From NCBI GenBank assembly GCA_964552675.1, contig CAZKHJ010000008.1, forward strand, positions 1 through 64,000: a DNA stretch of 64,000 nt, written 5' to 3'. The DNA is from Sulfurimicrobium sp964552675. Lineage in GTDB: Bacteria; Pseudomonadota; Gammaproteobacteria; Burkholderiales; Sulfuricellaceae. Shown here piece after piece: positions 62,556 to 64,000 of the stretch. Every line of letters starts with the position of its first letter. Position 1 is the stretch's first letter. The position numbers and the translations under genes were made by a program. The notes beneath the pieces are model-generated. The model had not been told where the DNA came from. It saw nothing but the letters and a program-made list of their open reading frames with translations, and did no database searches.

Positions 62556-64000
62556 TTATGCTTTGCTGACGCGCACGGCGCAGTGCTTGTAGATGGGCTG
62601 GCCACACACCGGGTCGACCCAGTTCATGGTGAGGCGGTTGGCGGCTACCTGACGTCCGCCGTTCTGGCTGACATCGCTCGGGTCGAGATCGCCGAAATGC
62701 ATGGGGATGAATACCGAACCCAGCGCAACCGTATCCGTCACCTTGGCCTTGAGCGTGATGGAGCCGCGCCGTGAGGTGACGGTAACAAGATTCCCGGTGG
62801 CGATCCCCAGCGCCGCTGCTTCAGAGGAACTGATTTCGACGTAATTTTCCGGCACCATTTCGTGCAGTTGGGCGACCCGCTTGGTTTTGGTGCGCGAGTG
62901 AAAATGCTCGATCACCCGTCCGGTATTGAGCCAGAAGGGGTAACTCGCATCCGGCACTTCGGGCGGCGGCACATAATCGACGGCCCACAGGTAGGCGCGG
63001 CTCTTGTTTTCCGGATCGATCCAGGCGGCTGTCTGGTCCTTGCCGTATTGTGCGCGGTCCCAGTTGGTGTTGAACTTCCCGTCGGTATACAGGCGCTTGC
63101 CGCCCAGCACGTTGCTGGGCGTGGACGGCCAGGCAACGCCGTTGTTGGCCTCGATGTTGGCGTAGGTCATGCCGCTCATGTCGCAGGGGCGGCCAGTGGA
63201 TACCTGCTTCCATTCGTTGAAGCATTGCTCCGGGGTGGTGTAGGTGATGAGCGGGTTGCCGTTCTTGTCGCGGAAGCGCGCATCCATGGTGGCCAGTTTC
63301 TGCGCCACCATGCGGATGATGTCGAAATCCGAATAGGCGCCGTAGTTGGGGCGCAGATCGAAACTGGGCGGATTGACCGCCTGCTTTCCCAGGTTGACGC
63401 GGCGTTCGGAACAGGTATAGGTGCCGGTTTTCTCGCCCCATTGCGCCGCTGGCAGGAACAGGTCGGCAAAGTGGTAGGTTTCCATCGGCATGTAGATGTC
63501 CTGCACCACGGTGAAGGGGCGCTTGGGATTGGCAAAATCGAGGTAGCTGAAAAACTTGTTCAGATCCGGCAGGGTGACCGCCGGGTTGGTGCAGGCGACC
63601 CAGAATACTTTCAGCTGGCCGTTTTTCATCATGTCCACCATGCTGTTGATGGTGGGCTGCATGGTTTTGTCCGAGGTGATGACCGTGGTCGAGTGCTCGG
63701 GAATCCGTCCGGCAGGAACATTCCACAGTGTTTCCAGCGCGGCAACGTGGGCAATGTTGTAGTAGTTGCGGTAGCCCGACAGTGCCGATGAGCCGCCCGC
63801 CTCGCGGTTGCTCATGGCGGTGGCCTGGCCGGTGATGGAGAAGGGTGCTGAGCCGGCGCGGCCGATCTTGCCCATGATGAGGTGCATGGCGCAGATCAGG
63901 CGCACGGTGTCGGTGGCGCCCATGGACTGGTAGACGCCCTGGATGAAGAGCGACCAGACTTCAGGCGATTGCCCCAGCCACTGCGCGGCTTTCTGGATAT
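62556..64000 (-). CDS. NapA/NasA-like molybdopterin oxidoreductase, C-terminal part
   Basis: The last 481 or so residues of a large molybdopterin (bis-MGD) enzyme; the N terminus lies past the right edge. Visible are SLFIQGVYQSMGATDTVRLI, FWVACTNPAVTLPDLNKFFS and FLPAAQWGEKTGTYTCSERR. The C-terminal cofactor-binding domain has LNTGRVIEHFHSRTKTKRVA and ends DPVCGQPIYKHCAVRVSKA. This pattern resembles nitrate reductases of the NapA/NasA type, but other DMSO-reductase members are possible; the iron-sulfur and molybdenum ligands are outside the window. Confidence 0.8.
   Translation of the reverse strand, partial: IQKAAQWLGQSPEVWSLFIQGVYQSMGATDTVRLICAMHLIMGKIGRAGSAPFSITGQATAMSNREAGGSSALSGYRNYYNIAHVAALETLWNVPAGRIPEHSTTVITSDKTMQPTINSMVDMMKNGQLKVFWVACTNPAVTLPDLNKFFSYLDFANPKRPFTVVQDIYMPMETYHFADLFLPAAQWGEKTGTYTCSERRVNLGKQAVNPPSFDLRPNYGAYSDFDIIRMVAQKLATMDARFRDKNGNPLITYTTPEQCFNEWKQVSTGRPCDMSGMTYANIEANNGVAWPSTPSNVLGGKRLYTDGKFNTNWDRAQYGKDQTAAWIDPENKSRAYLWAVDYVPPPEVPDASYPFWLNTGRVIEHFHSRTKTKRVAQLHEMVPENYVEISSSEAAALGIATGNLVTVTSRRGSITLKAKVTDTVALGSVFIPMHFGDLDPSDVSQNGGRQVAANRLTMNWVDPVCGQPIYKHCAVRVSKA

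Overview
The window is GC-rich, densely coded Gram-negative chromosome with short intergenic gaps and many ATGA/GTGA start-stop overlaps. It carries PilS/PilR, LplT, MsrPQ, TonB-dependent and OprB-type outer-membrane proteins, an FTR1 iron operon of the Bordetella FtrABCD type, TusA/DsrE sulfur-carrier proteins and a NapA/NasA-like molybdoenzyme. This suggests a free-living betaproteobacterium, possibly a sulfur- or iron-oxidising member of the Nitrosomonadales. The lineage is inferred from protein character; no rRNA or other marker gene is present.

Layout. 1-5.8 kb: a SulP anion transporter (cut by the left edge) divergent from a chromate-resistance locus (chrB, chrA, broken rhodanese, broken REP-associated transposase with REP repeats, ChrB-C protein, MFS permease). 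5.9-9.1 kb: PP0621-like protein and pilS-pilR. 9.4-16.5 kb, minus strand: TonB-dependent receptor, glycogen phosphorylase, CaCA-family exchanger, msrP-msrQ. 16.5-19.6 kb: a MITE-like palindrome, thioredoxin-like protein, ampD, L,D-transpeptidase, a RelE/ParE toxin-antitoxin pair, a possible phage remnant and tRNA-Glu(TTC). 19.6-25.9 kb, minus strand: hybrid histidine kinase, a decayed fbpABC ferric-iron operon, ahpF and ahpC.

26.0-31.4 kb, minus strand: a seven-gene iron-uptake operon (small protein, P19/FtrA, OprB porin, cupredoxin/FtrB, FTR1/FtrC, anchored protein, polyferredoxin/FtrD) with Fur-like boxes. 31.5-39.8 kb: patatin lipoprotein, NlpC/P60 hydrolase, a helical protein, UbiB/AarF kinase, tusA-dsrE, a GAF-PAS-GGDEF-EAL protein and a Fic protein with an unusual promoter. 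39.9-46.2 kb: a tight plus-strand run: DinG/YoaA helicase, secreted HIRAN protein, tsaB, rimI, family-4 uracil-DNA glycosylase, REPIN, lemA and two TPM proteins. 46.2-50.7 kb: lplT, fructosamine kinase, MBL hydrolase and an HD-GYP protein of lower GC.

50.7-62.1 kb is a lipid A/lipid-linked sugar cluster in two divergent arms. The minus arm is arnT-like, SMR, arnB, arnC, hicB-hicA-higA, then ArnA split into formyltransferase and decarboxylase genes. The plus arm is a second ArnC-like GT2, an AglD-like flippase, a second ArnT-like GT83 and a PAP2 phosphatase. No ArnD deformylase is present. 62.1-64 kb: a tetraheme cytochrome c downstream of a molybdopterin oxidoreductase cut by the right edge.

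Recurring theme: several genes (rhodanese, RAYT transposase, fbpA, fbpB, fbpC) have lost interior sequence while keeping recognisable ends, next to REP/MITE-type repeats. The most novel-looking loci are the two-armed Arn-like cluster with embedded toxin-antitoxin genes, the secreted HIRAN protein downstream of a helicase, and the Fic gene whose start codon lies inside a palindrome.
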